A stretch of DNA of 64,000 bases. Source: Alkaliphilus sp. B6464. GTDB lineage: Bacteria > Bacillota > Clostridia > Peptostreptococcales > Natronincolaceae. Where the stretch lies: assembly GCF_018141165.1 (NCBI RefSeq), contig NZ_CP058557.1, positions 434,001 through 498,000 on the forward strand, written 5' to 3'. The position numbers and the translations under genes were made by a program. Positions 36,752 through 46,569 of this stretch are shown here, piece by piece. The first letter of the stretch is position 1. Every line of letters begins with the position of its first letter. The notes beneath the pieces are model-generated. The model had not been told where the DNA came from. It saw nothing but the letters and a program-made list of their open reading frames with translations, and made no database searches.

Positions 36752-37792
36752 TTACTCTATGATTGTGAATTCAAAGCTATCCCCTGGCTTAATTAAATCA
36801 ATGAGTAGTCCTGCATTCTTACAATCACCTACAACATTTATTCTTTCATCTCTTTTCATATCTTTCTTCAGAATTTGCAATTCTCCTTCATATCTTAAAT
36901 AACCTTTATTATCTATAGTAACACAGTATTTCTCTCTCTCTATTGTATTTCTTGGATCAATTACAGACTTTTTCTTAATTCTAGCTTCTTGAGAGCGGAT
37001 AACAAATTCGCCAGGGTCCATTCTATTAGTATGAATACCTTTTAATATTTCTTCTTCTGATGATGATAATTTTCCAAATAGTCTTATTGGTAGAGTTATT
37101 ATATCGCTTTTAATTTTGGATAATCTCTCTAGCTCTTCTTTAGATGCAAATGGATCACCTATTAAAACCTCATCTACATATCCTTTCAATAAATGCTGAG
37201 TCGATATGATAGGATCAATATCTCTATGGGATTCTATAGTCGGTAGCCCTTCATATATAGGGCCTCTTTTTCCTACTTGAGATGGAATAAAGGCCATTAC
37301 ATTCATGCCATGAGATTTAAACACTCTATTGCGCTCAAGCATTAGTTCATAAGAAATACCAGTATCTCTTCTAGGATAATAATTGTGACAAACCTCCATA
37401 TTTTTAAGATTAGCCTTAAGCTCTATTAATTGATTTAAATACTCTTCTGAAACAGTACTAGCATTAAGCTGTACTTTAAATAGAAGTGTATTTGAAAGAT
37501 TAGCTACTTCTTCAATAGTAAATCCGAAATCCAATCTTAGAGCATGTATAGAGTATTTTTCTATATCTATTTTATCCATATAACCCTTAGATATATCAAT
37601 TATTAGCTCCATTCCTAGTTCTTTTGACTTGTCTAGTATCTCATTAAATTCTTCGTATACATTATTATTAGATTCTGGAATATGAAAGGATGTAAATACT
37701 TTTTTAATTCCATAGCTACTAGCTAATTCCATATATTTTAAGTTTTCTTCCAATGTAGAGTTCATTCCATTGTAAATTGAAATTCCTATCAT
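36752..37792 (-). CDS. mupG: DUF871 family 6-phospho-N-acetylmuramidase (MupG-like)
   Basis: A 346-residue protein matching DUF871: N-terminal TIM-barrel (MIGISIYNGMNSTLEENLKYM, VFTSFHIPE, DISKGYM, LRLDFGF, CHNYYPRRDTGI) and a C-terminal beta domain from about 240. Staphylococcal MupG hydrolyses MurNAc-6-phosphate-GlcNAc into its sugars; gene order next to murP, murQ and murR supports the same role here. GAGGAGG lies upstream of the ATG. A hairpin separates it from murP. Confidence 0.9.
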   Translation of the reverse strand: MIGISIYNGMNSTLEENLKYMELASSYGIKKVFTSFHIPESNNNVYEEFNEILDKSKELGMELIIDISKGYMDKIDIEKYSIHALRLDFGFTIEEVANLSNTLLFKVQLNASTVSEEYLNQLIELKANLKNMEVCHNYYPRRDTGISYELMLERNRVFKSHGMNVMAFIPSQVGKRGPIYEGLPTIESHRDIDPIISTQHLLKGYVDEVLIGDPFASKEELERLSKIKSDIITLPIRLFGKLSSSEEEILKGIHTNRMDPGEFVIRSQEARIKKKSVIDPRNTIEREKYCVTIDNKGYLRYEGELQILKKDMKRDERINVVGDCKNAGLLIDLIKPGDSFEFTIIE

Positions 37793-37832
37793 AATTAGTA
37801 AACCTCCTCAAAATTTGGTTTTATTATATTAT

Positions 37833-37876
37833 AAAATAATACAGAAGAGATTTGATTTCTCGTTCTGTATTATTTT
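37833..37876. terminator. Intra-operon hairpin between murP and mupG
   Basis: AAAATAATACAGAA and TTCTGTATTATTTT form a 14-bp stem, itself containing a smaller GAGA/TCTC pairing. It lies between murP and mupG, so it probably acts as a partial terminator or RNA processing site that lowers expression of downstream genes. Confidence 0.6.
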
Positions 37877-37906
37877 AAATAATTATTTAAATTTATATTT
37901 TAAAAT

Positions 37907-39265
37907 TTACTCAACTGGATCTTCAAAACCTAATAAAGAAGTTGCAATAAATCCTGCTACATAAGCTATTACAACACCTAGAAGATAGAATACAATTTTA
38001 TTTGGAGTTATTAAAGTTGCTAAAGGGAGACCTGATAATCCCATACTAATAGATCCAACTTTAAACATTGCATTAAATGCTCCACCAAATGCGGCTCCTA
38101 TACAAGCTCCAAGGAATGGTCTTCCTAAAGGTAAGGTAACACCATATATTAAAGGTTCTCTTATTCCTAAAATACCAACAGGTAAAGCACTTTTTACTGT
38201 TCTCTTTAATCTCTCATTTTTAGTTTTCACATATACTGCAAAAGCTGCTCCTACTTGGCCTGCCCCTGCCATAGCTAATATAGGAAGAAGTGTGTTTACA
38301 CCAAGCTTAGTAATTAAATCTGCATGTATTGGTGTTAATCCTTGGTGTAGTCCTGTCATTACAAGTGGCAAGAAAGTACCAGCTAAAAGAGCTCCAACAA
38401 CAGGTCCACCTGTTTCTATGGCACTTGTAACAACATTACCTATACCATCTGAAATCATTCCTCCTAAAGGTTGGAGTACTATCATTGCAACAAAGCCAGA
38501 AATTAGTATAGTTAAAAGAGGTGTAAATATTAATTCTAATGATTCCGGTATAGATTTTCTTAATTTCTTTTCTATAAAAGATGAAAATGCAACTACTAAT
38601 AAAACTGCAATGATTCCACCTCTACCAGGTACTAGTGCCTTACCAAAAAGTTCAACATCTGCTAAGCCTGGTGCAAGAAGAATACCAGCCATAACTCCAC
38701 CTAGAGCTGGAGAACCACCAAATTCTTTTGCAGCATTCATACCAACCATTATAGCCATATAAGCAAATACTGCATTACCAAATATACCTAATAGGGCGGT
38801 TAATGTTCCTGGTTGTACCCATTCCCACTTTGTAATTAGGTTATTAATACCCATAATCAAACCAGAGCCTATAAAAGCAGGAATAAGAGGAATAAAAATA
38901 TTAGAAATCTTCTTTAATGGTCCACTTAATGAACTTCCATATTTAGATTTCATTTCACTCTTTACTTTGTCAGCTTCGCCAAACTTGATATTTTCTGATA
39001 CACCAGCAATTTTTCTTACTTCTTCAGCAACTTTAGTTGCTGTTCCTGGACCTACAATTACTTGTAGTTGCCCATCAGATTTTACTACCCCCATAACACC
39101 TTCCACAGCTTTTAGAGCATCCAGATTAACCTTGCTTTCATCCTTTAAGGTCATTCTTAATCTTGTCATACAATTTACTGCAGTTTTAATGTTACTACCT
39201 CCACCTACCTCGTTGATAATACTTCTAGAAAGAATATCAATTTTGTTTGGAGCTTTACTACTCAT
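37907..39265 (-). CDS. murP: PTS MurNAc-type EIIBC component
   Basis: A 452-residue PTS permease: EIIB domain in the first ~90 residues with phosphorylatable Cys in KTAVNCMTRLRMTL, then EIIC with about ten membrane helices (GLHQGLTPIHADL, LGIREPLIYGVTLPL). No EIIA domain is present, so an EIIA from elsewhere is needed. It imports and phosphorylates MurNAc, possibly MurNAc-GlcNAc since MupG is adjacent. AGAGGGGAG precedes the ATG; the murQ stop is 16 bp upstream. Confidence 0.94.
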   Translation of the reverse strand: MSSKAPNKIDILSRSIINEVGGGSNIKTAVNCMTRLRMTLKDESKVNLDALKAVEGVMGVVKSDGQLQVIVGPGTATKVAEEVRKIAGVSENIKFGEADKVKSEMKSKYGSSLSGPLKKISNIFIPLIPAFIGSGLIMGINNLITKWEWVQPGTLTALLGIFGNAVFAYMAIMVGMNAAKEFGGSPALGGVMAGILLAPGLADVELFGKALVPGRGGIIAVLLVVAFSSFIEKKLRKSIPESLELIFTPLLTILISGFVAMIVLQPLGGMISDGIGNVVTSAIETGGPVVGALLAGTFLPLVMTGLHQGLTPIHADLITKLGVNTLLPILAMAGAGQVGAAFAVYVKTKNERLKRTVKSALPVGILGIREPLIYGVTLPLGRPFLGACIGAAFGGAFNAMFKVGSISMGLSGLPLATLITPNKIVFYLLGVVIAYVAGFIATSLLGFEDPVE

Positions 39266-39281
39266 ATAAATTCTCCCCTCT

Positions 39282-40184
39282 TTATATATTTGTTAAAGCC
39301 TTTCTAATATATCCATGATTTACATCTAAAAGCTTTCTTGCATCTTCCTTTGAAAGCTTAGATTCAATCATAAGTATTGCCAACTTCACATCATACTCAG
39401 TATTTTGTAATACTTCTTCTGCTTCTTCTCTAGATATAGCAGTTGCTTGTGTTACAATTCGAATAGCTCGTTCAACTAATTTTAAGTTTGATGCCTGCAT
39501 ATCTACCATAAGGTTTTGATATACCTTACCTAATTTAATCATGGCACCTGTAGATAGCATATTTAATACCATTTTTTGTGCTGTAGCCGCTTTCATTCGT
39601 GTGGAACCCGTTACTACCTCTGGACCAACAATTGGTGCTATCGAAATTTGTGAAGCCTCTGCTAAGTCTGAATTTGGATTACAGCTTACTGCAATTGTAA
39701 TTGCACCTATATCATTAGCATATTCTAAAGCAGCTACAACGTAGGGAGTTCTTCCACTAGCAGCAATACCCACAACTACATCTTTAATATTAAAATTAAT
39801 ATCTTTTAAATCTTGTACTCCCCTTACTCCATCATCCTCTGCTCCTTCTACTGCCTTTAGTATAGCGCTTTGTCCTCCAGCAATTAATCCTTGCACCATA
39901 GAAGGATCTGTTCCATAGGTTGGTGGACACTCAGATGCATCTAAAATTCCAATTCTTCCACTGGTGCCTGCACCCATATAAATCAGTCTTCCACCTTCCT
40001 TTAACTTCTCTGCAATTGCATCTACTGCTCTTGCAATATTCGAAATTTCATTTTCTACAGCTAATGCTACCTTTTTGTCTTCTTCATTAATCATCTTAAT
40101 CATTTCATCTGTGGACACACAATCAATATTCATAGTATTAGGGTTTCTACCCTCAGTTATTAATTTTGATAAATTGAGTTCCAT
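39282..40184 (-). CDS. murQ: N-acetylmuramic acid 6-phosphate etherase
   Basis: A 300-residue SIS-domain etherase: [65 protein letters not shown] and [24 protein letters not shown], with a C-terminal UBA-like segment. It removes D-lactate from MurNAc-6-phosphate to give GlcNAc-6-phosphate for NagA. It is the first gene of the mur-nag operon, with its promoter at 40229-40257. Confidence 0.96.
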   Translation of the reverse strand: MELNLSKLITEGRNPNTMNIDCVSTDEMIKMINEEDKKVALAVENEISNIARAVDAIAEKLKEGGRLIYMGAGTSGRIGILDASECPPTYGTDPSMVQGLIAGGQSAILKAVEGAEDDGVRGVQDLKDINFNIKDVVVGIAASGRTPYVVAALEYANDIGAITIAVSCNPNSDLAEASQISIAPIVGPEVVTGSTRMKAATAQKMVLNMLSTGAMIKLGKVYQNLMVDMQASNLKLVERAIRIVTQATAISREEAEEVLQNTEYDVKLAILMIESKLSKEDARKLLDVNHGYIRKALTNI

Positions 40185-40228
40185 ATTTCATCCTCTATTC
40201 TAAAAATTTAGTCTCTTTGTATATTAAT

Positions 40229-40257
40229 ATTATAATACCCTTGAAAATATATTTCAA
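40229..40257 (-). promoter_or_regulatory. mur operon promoter with overlapping RpiR-type operator
   Basis: TTGAAA (40252-40257) and TATAAT (40229-40234) on the minus strand are 17 nt apart. The palindrome TTGAAAATATATTTCAA (40241-40257) covers the -35 box; its TGAAA-N7-TTTCA pattern fits RpiR-family operators. Position suggests direct MurR control. Confidence 0.7.
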
Positions 40258-40354
40258 ACTTTATTTATAAAATTGATAGTTTTTTTCATAATTGCATATT
40301 AATATTCATTTTTCGACAAAAACTATTTACCTAACTCTAATTTTTAACAAAAAA

Positions 40355-40377
40355 ATAATGGCTAAGTCAGCCATTAT
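40355..40377 (-). terminator. Terminator after psd
   Basis: ATAATGGCT and AGCCATTAT with a 5-nt loop, followed by T7 on the minus strand, four bases past the psd stop. Confidence 0.85.
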
Positions 40378-40380
40378 AAT

Positions 40381-41280
40381 TTATGCCAAATAAATTTTTC
40401 CTATCTTATCTCCCATATCTACCTTAGTCTCTATTTCATCATTTGTATTTTTAATAATATCATCATCAATTTTCACACTATCTTTCTGTAAAAACATAAT
40501 GACTGTGGAACCTCCAAACTTAAAGTAGCCCTTCTCCTCTCCTTTTTCAACCTTCTTACCTTCTTCATAGGTTTGAATTATAGACCCTACACATGTAGCT
40601 CCTACTTCAATAAGTACCATTTGTCCAAAATTATCTGAGTTAAATAGGGTAATTTCTCTTTTATTTTCACAATAAATTTTAGCTATCTTCTTTAAGGCTA
40701 TAGGATTAACAGAATAATAGTTACCATCTATCTTTTTACTGTAATAGGATATTCCACTGTCTGGAAAGTGAAACCTATGATAATCTGAAGGACATAGTCT
40801 TACAACAACACATGTACCTCCATCATACTGCTGAGCTAACTTAGTATCTTGAAAAAGCTCTTCTAATCTATATACAGAACCCTTAACCTGAATTATTTCA
40901 TCCATCTTAATATTCTCATAGGCTAAAACCCTGCCATCGGCGGGAGATACTAAACTACCTGCTTCATTGCAAATAGGCCTTGCATCTTTTTTAAGTCTAC
41001 GAGCAAAAAAATCATTAAAGTTTTTATATTTTAATATATCTTCTATTTCAGCCTCATCCATTTGAATATTTAATTGGTTAACAAAAGATGAAATTTTATT
41101 TTTGCTAAAAGATATATCCTGAAGTTTACCATATAAAGATGAAAATAACTTCTTTTTTACAACTAACCGTAGCATAGAATTCCCAGAATATGTATTATAC
41201 ATCCATCTTAAAAATCTATCACCTGCTACAACTTCCTTTTTTCTTTCTCCTGTTTTCCTATCAATATAATATATATCCAT
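40381..41280 (-). CDS. psd: Phosphatidylserine decarboxylase proenzyme
   Basis: A 299-residue Psd of the long clostridial type. Motifs: [34 protein letters not shown] (catalytic His) and the self-cleavage motif FGGST near residue 255, whose Ser becomes the pyruvoyl group. It makes phosphatidylethanolamine from phosphatidylserine at the membrane. No pssA gene is adjacent. It lies 65 bp downstream of the hypothetical membrane protein on the same strand. Confidence 0.95.
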   Translation of the reverse strand: MDIYYIDRKTGERKKEVVAGDRFLRWMYNTYSGNSMLRLVVKKKLFSSLYGKLQDISFSKNKISSFVNQLNIQMDEAEIEDILKYKNFNDFFARRLKKDARPICNEAGSLVSPADGRVLAYENIKMDEIIQVKGSVYRLEELFQDTKLAQQYDGGTCVVVRLCPSDYHRFHFPDSGISYYSKKIDGNYYSVNPIALKKIAKIYCENKREITLFNSDNFGQMVLIEVGATCVGSIIQTYEEGKKVEKGEEKGYFKFGGSTVIMFLQKDSVKIDDDIIKNTNDEIETKVDMGDKIGKIYLA

Positions 41281-41345
41281 ACTCCAATCACCCTTTTTAT
41301 GTCTTATATTTAATCTAGCCTTGAAAGTATAAGATCTTTATTAAT

Positions 41346-41789
41346 TTAGTAAAATGCAAAATGCCATCGACGATTTTTATAAACTACAAATTCCCTTGTA
41401 TATAGCTTGCCATGTTGCGCATCAATAATATAAGTATATTTATTGTTTTTTAATTCGTCTAATAATTTTATATCTATATAATATAGTTCACGGTTTCCAC
41501 TCAACTTATTTTCTGTAAAAAATAAATTTAAATCTTTCTCCTTAGCCCAATTAATTGGCTCTCCTAAAGGATATCTACCATATTCCTTATTGTGTTGTTC
41601 AACTACTTCAACAACAGTATTATATTCTTTTTTATATTTTGTATAAGTATAATCTTCATATTTAAAGTAAGTAGGTAAAACAGCTACACCAGCTAATACT
41701 ATAATAAAGGATATAAATCCCTTTGTATAGGTTGTTTCTTTTCTATTAATAACAAATAGATTTTCTATTTTTTCTAATAGCCTATTCAT
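41346..41789 (-). CDS. Hypothetical membrane-anchored protein
   Basis: A 147-residue protein with one hydrophobic helix at about 25-42 (FISFIIVLAGVAVLPTYF) and an outer soluble domain rich in Tyr and Lys (NTVVEVVEQHNKEYGRYPLGEPINW, YTYIIDAQHGKLYTREF). The pattern suggests a small secreted-domain protein tethered at the membrane; similar DUF3939-type proteins exist but I am not sure of membership. It is between the pyr operon and psd, and the GGAAAAGGGG upstream provides a start signal. Confidence 0.65.
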   Translation of the reverse strand: MNRLLEKIENLFVINRKETTYTKGFISFIIVLAGVAVLPTYFKYEDYTYTKYKKEYNTVVEVVEQHNKEYGRYPLGEPINWAKEKDLNLFFTENKLSGNRELYYIDIKLLDELKNNKYTYIIDAQHGKLYTREFVVYKNRRWHFAFY

Positions 41790-41854
41790 CCCCTTTTCCT
41801 CCCCTTACAATTTAATACAATTTTATACTATTAATGCTCACTTAACAACAAAAA

Positions 41855-41893
41855 ATTATAATGGGGATGATATTTAACCATCCCCATTATAAT
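41855..41893 (-). terminator. Terminator of the pyr operon
   Basis: ATTATAATGGGGATG and CATCCCCATTATAAT form a perfect 15-bp stem, followed by T5 on the minus strand; the pyrE stop codon overlaps its base. Confidence 0.88.
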
Positions 41894-42480
41894 TAATCCT
41901 TTTTAATTCCCCTACTACCTGGTTTTACAAGAGGAATATTTCCTTCTTTACAGATAGGGCATTCTTCAGCACCGTATGACAAGACCTCCAAGCTTAAGCC
42001 TGCCCTTAGCTTAGTTCCAAAATCAATTTTACCATTACTCCTATCTACCAAAACTGCAACCCCTACTAGCTCTCCTTCTGCCTCTTTTACTAGCTCTATA
42101 ACTTCCTTTACAGAGCCACCTGTTGTAATTACATCTTCTGCAACTAAAACCTTCGCTCCCTTAGGTATAGCAAAATTCCTTCGTAAAACCATCTTTCCAT
42201 TTTCTCTTTCTGTAAACATAGTTGGTGTTTCCAGTTGTCTAGCTAGTTCATAGGCCATAATAATTCCTCCAGTAGCAGGTCCTACTACAATATCTATCTT
42301 ATCATCCTTAAATTCTTTAGCTAATCCTTTGCATATTTCTCCTGTATATTCAGGATACTGTAATACTTGCGCACATTGCATATATTGATCGCTATGTCTT
42401 CCTGATGTTAATAAAAAGTGTCCCTTCTTTAAGGCACTTGTATCTTCTAGAATTTCTATAACTCTTTCTCTCTTTATCAT
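41893..42480 (-). CDS. pyrE: Orotate phosphoribosyltransferase
   Basis: A 195-residue PyrE: the PRPP loop VLVAEDVITTGGSVKEVIELV (about 110-130) and the substrate loop residues HFLLTSGRHSDQYMQ. It joins orotate and PRPP to make OMP. ATG 42480 is 8 nt after GGAGG; an upstream frame start at 42495 overlaps that site. The C-terminal CPICKEG resembles a small metal knuckle seen in some family members. Last gene of the pyr operon. Confidence 0.95.
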   Translation of the reverse strand: MIKRERVIEILEDTSALKKGHFLLTSGRHSDQYMQCAQVLQYPEYTGEICKGLAKEFKDDKIDIVVGPATGGIIMAYELARQLETPTMFTERENGKMVLRRNFAIPKGAKVLVAEDVITTGGSVKEVIELVKEAEGELVGVAVLVDRSNGKIDFGTKLRAGLSLEVLSYGAEECPICKEGNIPLVKPGSRGIKKD

Positions 42481-42532
42481 ATTAATTTCCTCCATTTATA
42501 ATTATTTTGAATTAGATTGAATAAATTACTTA

Positions 42533-43447
42533 TTAATATTGCAAGCTTTTCCTTATTTCATCAATACTACTAAACCCATGCTTCTTCATATACTTTTCAA
42601 TACCATCTACAACCTCAATTGTAGCAGTAGGACTTGTAAAATTAGCCATACCAACAGCTACTCCAGTAGCTCCTGCCAACATAAACTCTATGGCATCATC
42701 TCCATTCATAATTCCACCCATACCTATAATAGGTACATCTACTGCCTTTGCTACTTCGTGCACCATTCTAATTGCCACTGGCTTAATAGCAGGGCCCGAT
42801 AATCCGCCTACTATATTAGCCAAAATAGGCTTTCTTTTATTTATATCTATTGCCATTCCTAGTAACGTATTTATCATTGATAGAGCATCAGCTCCGCCAG
42901 CTACTGCACCTTTTGCAATTGATACTATATCAGTTACATTAGGAGTAAGCTTTACTATTAAAGGTTGCTTGGCTACCTTTTTAACTGCCTTTGTTACATG
43001 CTCTGCCATAAAAGGATCTGTACCAAAGCATACACCACCCTCCTTTACATTAGGGCAGGAAATATTAAGTTCTATCATATCTATATCTGCTTCCCCTAAT
43101 CTTTCAGCTACCTGGCAATATTCCTCTACAGTTTTACCTGCTATGTTAACTATTATTTTGGTGTCGTATTGTCTTAAGAAAGGAATATCTTCCTTAATTA
43201 ATACTTCTATTCCTGGATTTTGTAAGCCTACGCTATTCAACATTCCACCATAGGTTTCTGCAATACGTGGACTTGAGTTTCCCTTCCAAGGTTTCATAGA
43301 TATTCCTTTTACTACTACTGCCCCTAACCTATTAAGATCTACATAATCGCTGTACTCCTTACCACTTCCAAAGGTGCCCGAGGCTGTCATTACAGGGTTT
43401 TTTAGCTCTATACCTGCAATATTTATCTTCATGTTTAGCTTATTCAT
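42533..43447 (-). CDS. pyrD: Dihydroorotate dehydrogenase, class 1B catalytic subunit
   Basis: A 304-residue FMN TIM-barrel protein: NPVMTASGTFGSG, the catalytic Cys in NISCPNVKEGGVCFGTDP, KLTPNVTDI, and GGIMNGDDAIEFMLAGATGVAVG at the phosphate site. Class 1B uses PyrK to pass electrons to NAD. The gene overlaps pyrK by 8 bp, consistent with complex formation. Confidence 0.96.
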   Translation of the reverse strand: MNKLNMKINIAGIELKNPVMTASGTFGSGKEYSDYVDLNRLGAVVVKGISMKPWKGNSSPRIAETYGGMLNSVGLQNPGIEVLIKEDIPFLRQYDTKIIVNIAGKTVEEYCQVAERLGEADIDMIELNISCPNVKEGGVCFGTDPFMAEHVTKAVKKVAKQPLIVKLTPNVTDIVSIAKGAVAGGADALSMINTLLGMAIDINKRKPILANIVGGLSGPAIKPVAIRMVHEVAKAVDVPIIGMGGIMNGDDAIEFMLAGATGVAVGMANFTSPTATIEVVDGIEKYMKKHGFSSIDEIRKSLQY

Positions 43448-44213
43448 TCCAGACTACCTCCTCACTCCAAAACACTGGTCCATCGGTACAAACTTTTTTA
43501 TTTTCCCAATCTTCTTCCTCATTTTTCTTGTGTTTACAAGTACAACCTACACATACGCCTATTCCACATGCCATTCTTTCCTCCATAGATACTTGTGCTT
43601 TTATACCCATCTCCTCTGCCCAAATACTAACAGCCTTTAACATTGGTTTTGGTCCACAACTGTATATCATATCTCCACTAATATTTTCGTTTTTAATAAG
43701 GTCAATCACATTGCCCTTAAAGCCTTCTCTTCCTTTATCTGTAGCTACAAATACCTTTGCTCCATAATTTTCTAGCTCTTTAACTAAAATTGGACTCTCT
43801 GCAAAACCTAAGAAGGCATATATCTCTCCTGTTAAATGCTTTGCTAACTCTATTAAAGGCGGCACTCCTATTCCACCACCTATTAAAATATGTTTTTCTA
43901 TACTTTTATCTATTTGAAATCCATTTCCAAGGGGACCTAATACTTTTACATTTTCACCCTTTTTTAAAAGTGAAAAACTATTAGTACCCTTTCCAACTAC
44001 TGCATATACTAGAGTTACAATTCCTTTTTCTTTATTAACTTCACAAATACTTATGGGTCTTGGTAGAAGATTTTCGCCTTCTTTACAATATAGATTTATA
44101 AACTGTCCAGGTAAGGCTACTTTTGCAATTTCATCTAATTCCAATTCCATACGAAATATATTTTCTGCTATTTCTTCTTGATTGATTATAGTTGGATAAT
44201 ATACTTTTTTCAT
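43440..44213 (-). CDS. pyrK: Dihydroorotate dehydrogenase electron-transfer subunit
   Basis: A 257-residue PyrK: N-terminal FAD-binding barrel (FRMELELDEIAKVALPGQFINLY, RPISICEVN), NAD-binding region (HILIGGGIGVPPLIELAKHL) and a C-terminal [2Fe-2S] site (CGIGVCVGCTCKHKK ... VCTDGP). It carries electrons from PyrD to NAD+. ATG 44213 is chosen because GGGAG precedes it; it starts 17 bp after pyrF. Confidence 0.95.
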   Translation of the reverse strand: MKKVYYPTIINQEEIAENIFRMELELDEIAKVALPGQFINLYCKEGENLLPRPISICEVNKEKGIVTLVYAVVGKGTNSFSLLKKGENVKVLGPLGNGFQIDKSIEKHILIGGGIGVPPLIELAKHLTGEIYAFLGFAESPILVKELENYGAKVFVATDKGREGFKGNVIDLIKNENISGDMIYSCGPKPMLKAVSIWAEEMGIKAQVSMEERMACGIGVCVGCTCKHKKNEEEDWENKKVCTDGPVFWSEEVVWNE

Positions 44214-44229
44214 ATATCTCTCTCCCATT

Positions 44230-45156
44230 TTAGAATAAGTTTTTTTGTAAATCTTCCTTCATACAAAGAGCGGCTTCTCTAGCTGCTAAAGAAAATTCAT
44301 GCTCTGAAAACCTTGATCTGTTTTCTTCTTTTAAATAAGCTGCTATAATTCCTCTCGATGAGTTAATTATTGCACCTAATCCATCTTTATTAAAATATGC
44401 TTTTAAGTCCTCTGCCTTTCCTCCTTGTGCTCCATAACCTGGTACTAAAAAATATGTGTTAGGCATTATTTTTCTAAGCTCTTTTGCCTGTTCTGGATGG
44501 GTAGCACCTACAACTGCTCCTATTTGGCTATATCCACTTTGTCCAATTAGTTCTTCTCCCCACTTACTCACAAATCTACCAACCTTTTCATAAAGCTTAC
44601 CTTCATTTGTTTCTAAATCCTGTATCTCTCCACTATTTGGATTCGATGTTTTTACAAGTATAAACAAGCCTTTATCATATTTTTTACAATACTTAATATA
44701 TGGCTCTATAGAGTCAAAGCCTAAATATGGATTTAAGGTTACAGCATCCTGATTATAAATATCCTGGGATTTTTCTTCGATTTCTACTCTTCCTATATGC
44801 CCCTCGGCATAAGCCTCCGCTGTTGAAGTTATATCTCCACGCTTAATATCTCCAATTACCATTATTCCCTTTTCTTTCGCATATTCTGTTGTCCTAATAT
44901 ATGATTCTACTCCTTCTGGGCCATATTGTTCGTACATAGCTATTTGAGGCTTAACTGCAGGTACTATATCATAAATACTATCTATAATTTCCTTATTAAA
45001 TCTATAAAATATTTTTCCAACTGCCTTAGGGGTTTTCCCATACTTCTCAAAATACTCTTCTTTTATAAAAGTCGGTATCATTTCTAATCTAGGGTCCAAG
45101 CCTATAACCGTAGGATTTTGTTTTTTATTAATTTCCTTTATTAGTCTATCTATCAT
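44230..45156 (-). CDS. pyrF: Orotidine-5'-phosphate decarboxylase, long (subfamily 2) type
   Basis: A 308-residue PyrF of the longer subfamily 2 type: VIGLDPRLEMIP, VKPQIAMYEQYGPEG, the catalytic GDIKRGDITSTAEAYAEG (Lys/Asp set), VVGATHPEQAKELR and PGYGAQGGKAEDL. It decarboxylates OMP to UMP. It follows pyrC with a 44-bp gap, in the pyr operon. Confidence 0.95.
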   Translation of the reverse strand: MIDRLIKEINKKQNPTVIGLDPRLEMIPTFIKEEYFEKYGKTPKAVGKIFYRFNKEIIDSIYDIVPAVKPQIAMYEQYGPEGVESYIRTTEYAKEKGIMVIGDIKRGDITSTAEAYAEGHIGRVEIEEKSQDIYNQDAVTLNPYLGFDSIEPYIKYCKKYDKGLFILVKTSNPNSGEIQDLETNEGKLYEKVGRFVSKWGEELIGQSGYSQIGAVVGATHPEQAKELRKIMPNTYFLVPGYGAQGGKAEDLKAYFNKDGLGAIINSSRGIIAAYLKEENRSRFSEHEFSLAAREAALCMKEDLQKNLF

Positions 45157-45200
45157 TTTTTACCCTCCATATAAAGTTTATTTTTACTCCAAAATTTAAT

Positions 45201-46490
45201 TTACTTACTATCCTTTATCCTATCGTACACAATTTCTCCATTAACTATGGTATATTCCACTCTTCCATTTACTAATCTATTATGAAAAGGACTGTTTTTA
45301 CTCTTTGAAGCAAATCCTTCAACATCTATTTTGTATTCAACTGAAGGGTTTATAATAGTTATATCTGCTACTTTTCCTACCCTTATATCCCCCTTATCTA
45401 TATTTAATATTTTTGCTGGATTAATTGTAAACTTTTCTATTAACTCCATCGGTGTAAGCCAACCTTCCTTAACTAATTCTGTAATAGCAAGGGGTATCGC
45501 TGTTTCTAGACCGACTATTCCAAAGGGAGCATTACTAAATGAAAGACTTTTTTCATCCTTATGATGTGGTGCATGATCCGTTGCTATTACATCTATAGTT
45601 CCATCTTTTAGTCCTATTTTTATAGCTTCTACATCATCTTTTCCTCTGAGAGGTGGGTTCATTTTCATGTTAGTATCTAAGGATAATACGTCTTTATCCG
45701 TTAAGGTAAAATGGTGAGGACATACCTCTCCTGTTACATTGGCTCCTATAGACTTTCCAAATCTAATAAGGTCTACACCAAGGCTTGTACTAATATGGCA
45801 TATGTGAAGCTTTGCACCTGTACCTTTGGTTAATACAATGTCTCTTGCAATTATTACATCCTCGACTTCTGATAAAATTCCATCCATTCCTAATTCTTTA
45901 GATACTTCTCCACTATTCATAACACCCCCACATAGCAATGTTTCATCCTCACAGTGTGAAAAAACAGGTATATTTAAATCTTTCGCTATTTTCATACCTT
46001 GACGCATAAAATAAGAATTTTGAACTGTTCTGCCATCATCACTTATGGCGCAAATACCTATTTTTACCATTTCTTCTATGTTCGCTAATTCTTCACCCCT
46101 TAGGCCCCTCGTAATACTTCCAATTGGCAGAACATTAACTACAGCTTTTTCTCTAGCTCTACTTTTAACAAAATCTACAACTTCTTTACAGTCTATTGCA
46201 GGATTTGTATTTGGCATACAGCATATAGTAGTAAATCCGCCTTTTGCAGCGCTTTTGCTTCCTGTTTCTATAGTTTCCTTATGTTCAAACCCAGGCTCTC
46301 TCAGGTGTACATGAAGATCTATTAATCCTGGTGTCACCCAAAAATCCATTGCATCGATTATTTTATCTGCCTCATCCAATATTTCATCCTCAATTTTTGC
46401 TACCAGTCCATCTATCAAAAGAATATCCTTTATTTCATACAGGTTTGTACTTGGATTTATTACTCTTCCGCCTTTAATCAGTAATTTCAT
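45201..46490 (-). CDS. pyrC: Dihydroorotase
   Basis: A 429-residue class I dihydroorotase: DLHVHLREPGFEHKETIETG (metal His and the substrate Arg), GGFTTICCMPNTNP, SHCEDETL, HICHISTSLGVDL, and ATDHAPHHKDEK. It closes carbamoyl-aspartate to dihydroorotate. ATG 46490 (MKLLIKGG) is chosen; a longer frame from 46541 has no SD and enters the terminator. It is the first enzyme gene of the pyr operon. Confidence 0.95.
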   Translation of the reverse strand: MKLLIKGGRVINPSTNLYEIKDILLIDGLVAKIEDEILDEADKIIDAMDFWVTPGLIDLHVHLREPGFEHKETIETGSKSAAKGGFTTICCMPNTNPAIDCKEVVDFVKSRAREKAVVNVLPIGSITRGLRGEELANIEEMVKIGICAISDDGRTVQNSYFMRQGMKIAKDLNIPVFSHCEDETLLCGGVMNSGEVSKELGMDGILSEVEDVIIARDIVLTKGTGAKLHICHISTSLGVDLIRFGKSIGANVTGEVCPHHFTLTDKDVLSLDTNMKMNPPLRGKDDVEAIKIGLKDGTIDVIATDHAPHHKDEKSLSFSNAPFGIVGLETAIPLAITELVKEGWLTPMELIEKFTINPAKILNIDKGDIRVGKVADITIINPSVEYKIDVEGFASKSKNSPFHNRLVNGRVEYTIVNGEIVYDRIKDSK

Positions 46491-46520
46491 ATTTATCTCC
46501 CTTCTTATCTCAGTTTTTAA

Positions 46521-46569
46521 CAAAACAAAAAGAGACAACAAGAAGGCATTCTACCATCTTATTGTCTCT
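46521..46569 (-). terminator. pyr leader terminator
   Basis: AGAGACAA (46562-46569 read on the minus strand) pairs with TTGTCTCT (46531-46538), with some inner TAAG/CTTG pairing, followed by T5 and another T4. It is about 40 bp before pyrC and functions as the attenuator terminator in PyrR-type control. The end of the leader ORF enters it. Confidence 0.78.

Noticed and set aside
38292-38762. 156-codon plus-strand open frame
   Set aside because: Antisense to murP, a clear PTS permease.
42690-43253. 187-codon plus-strand open frame
   Set aside because: Antisense shadow of pyrD, whose motifs are complete.
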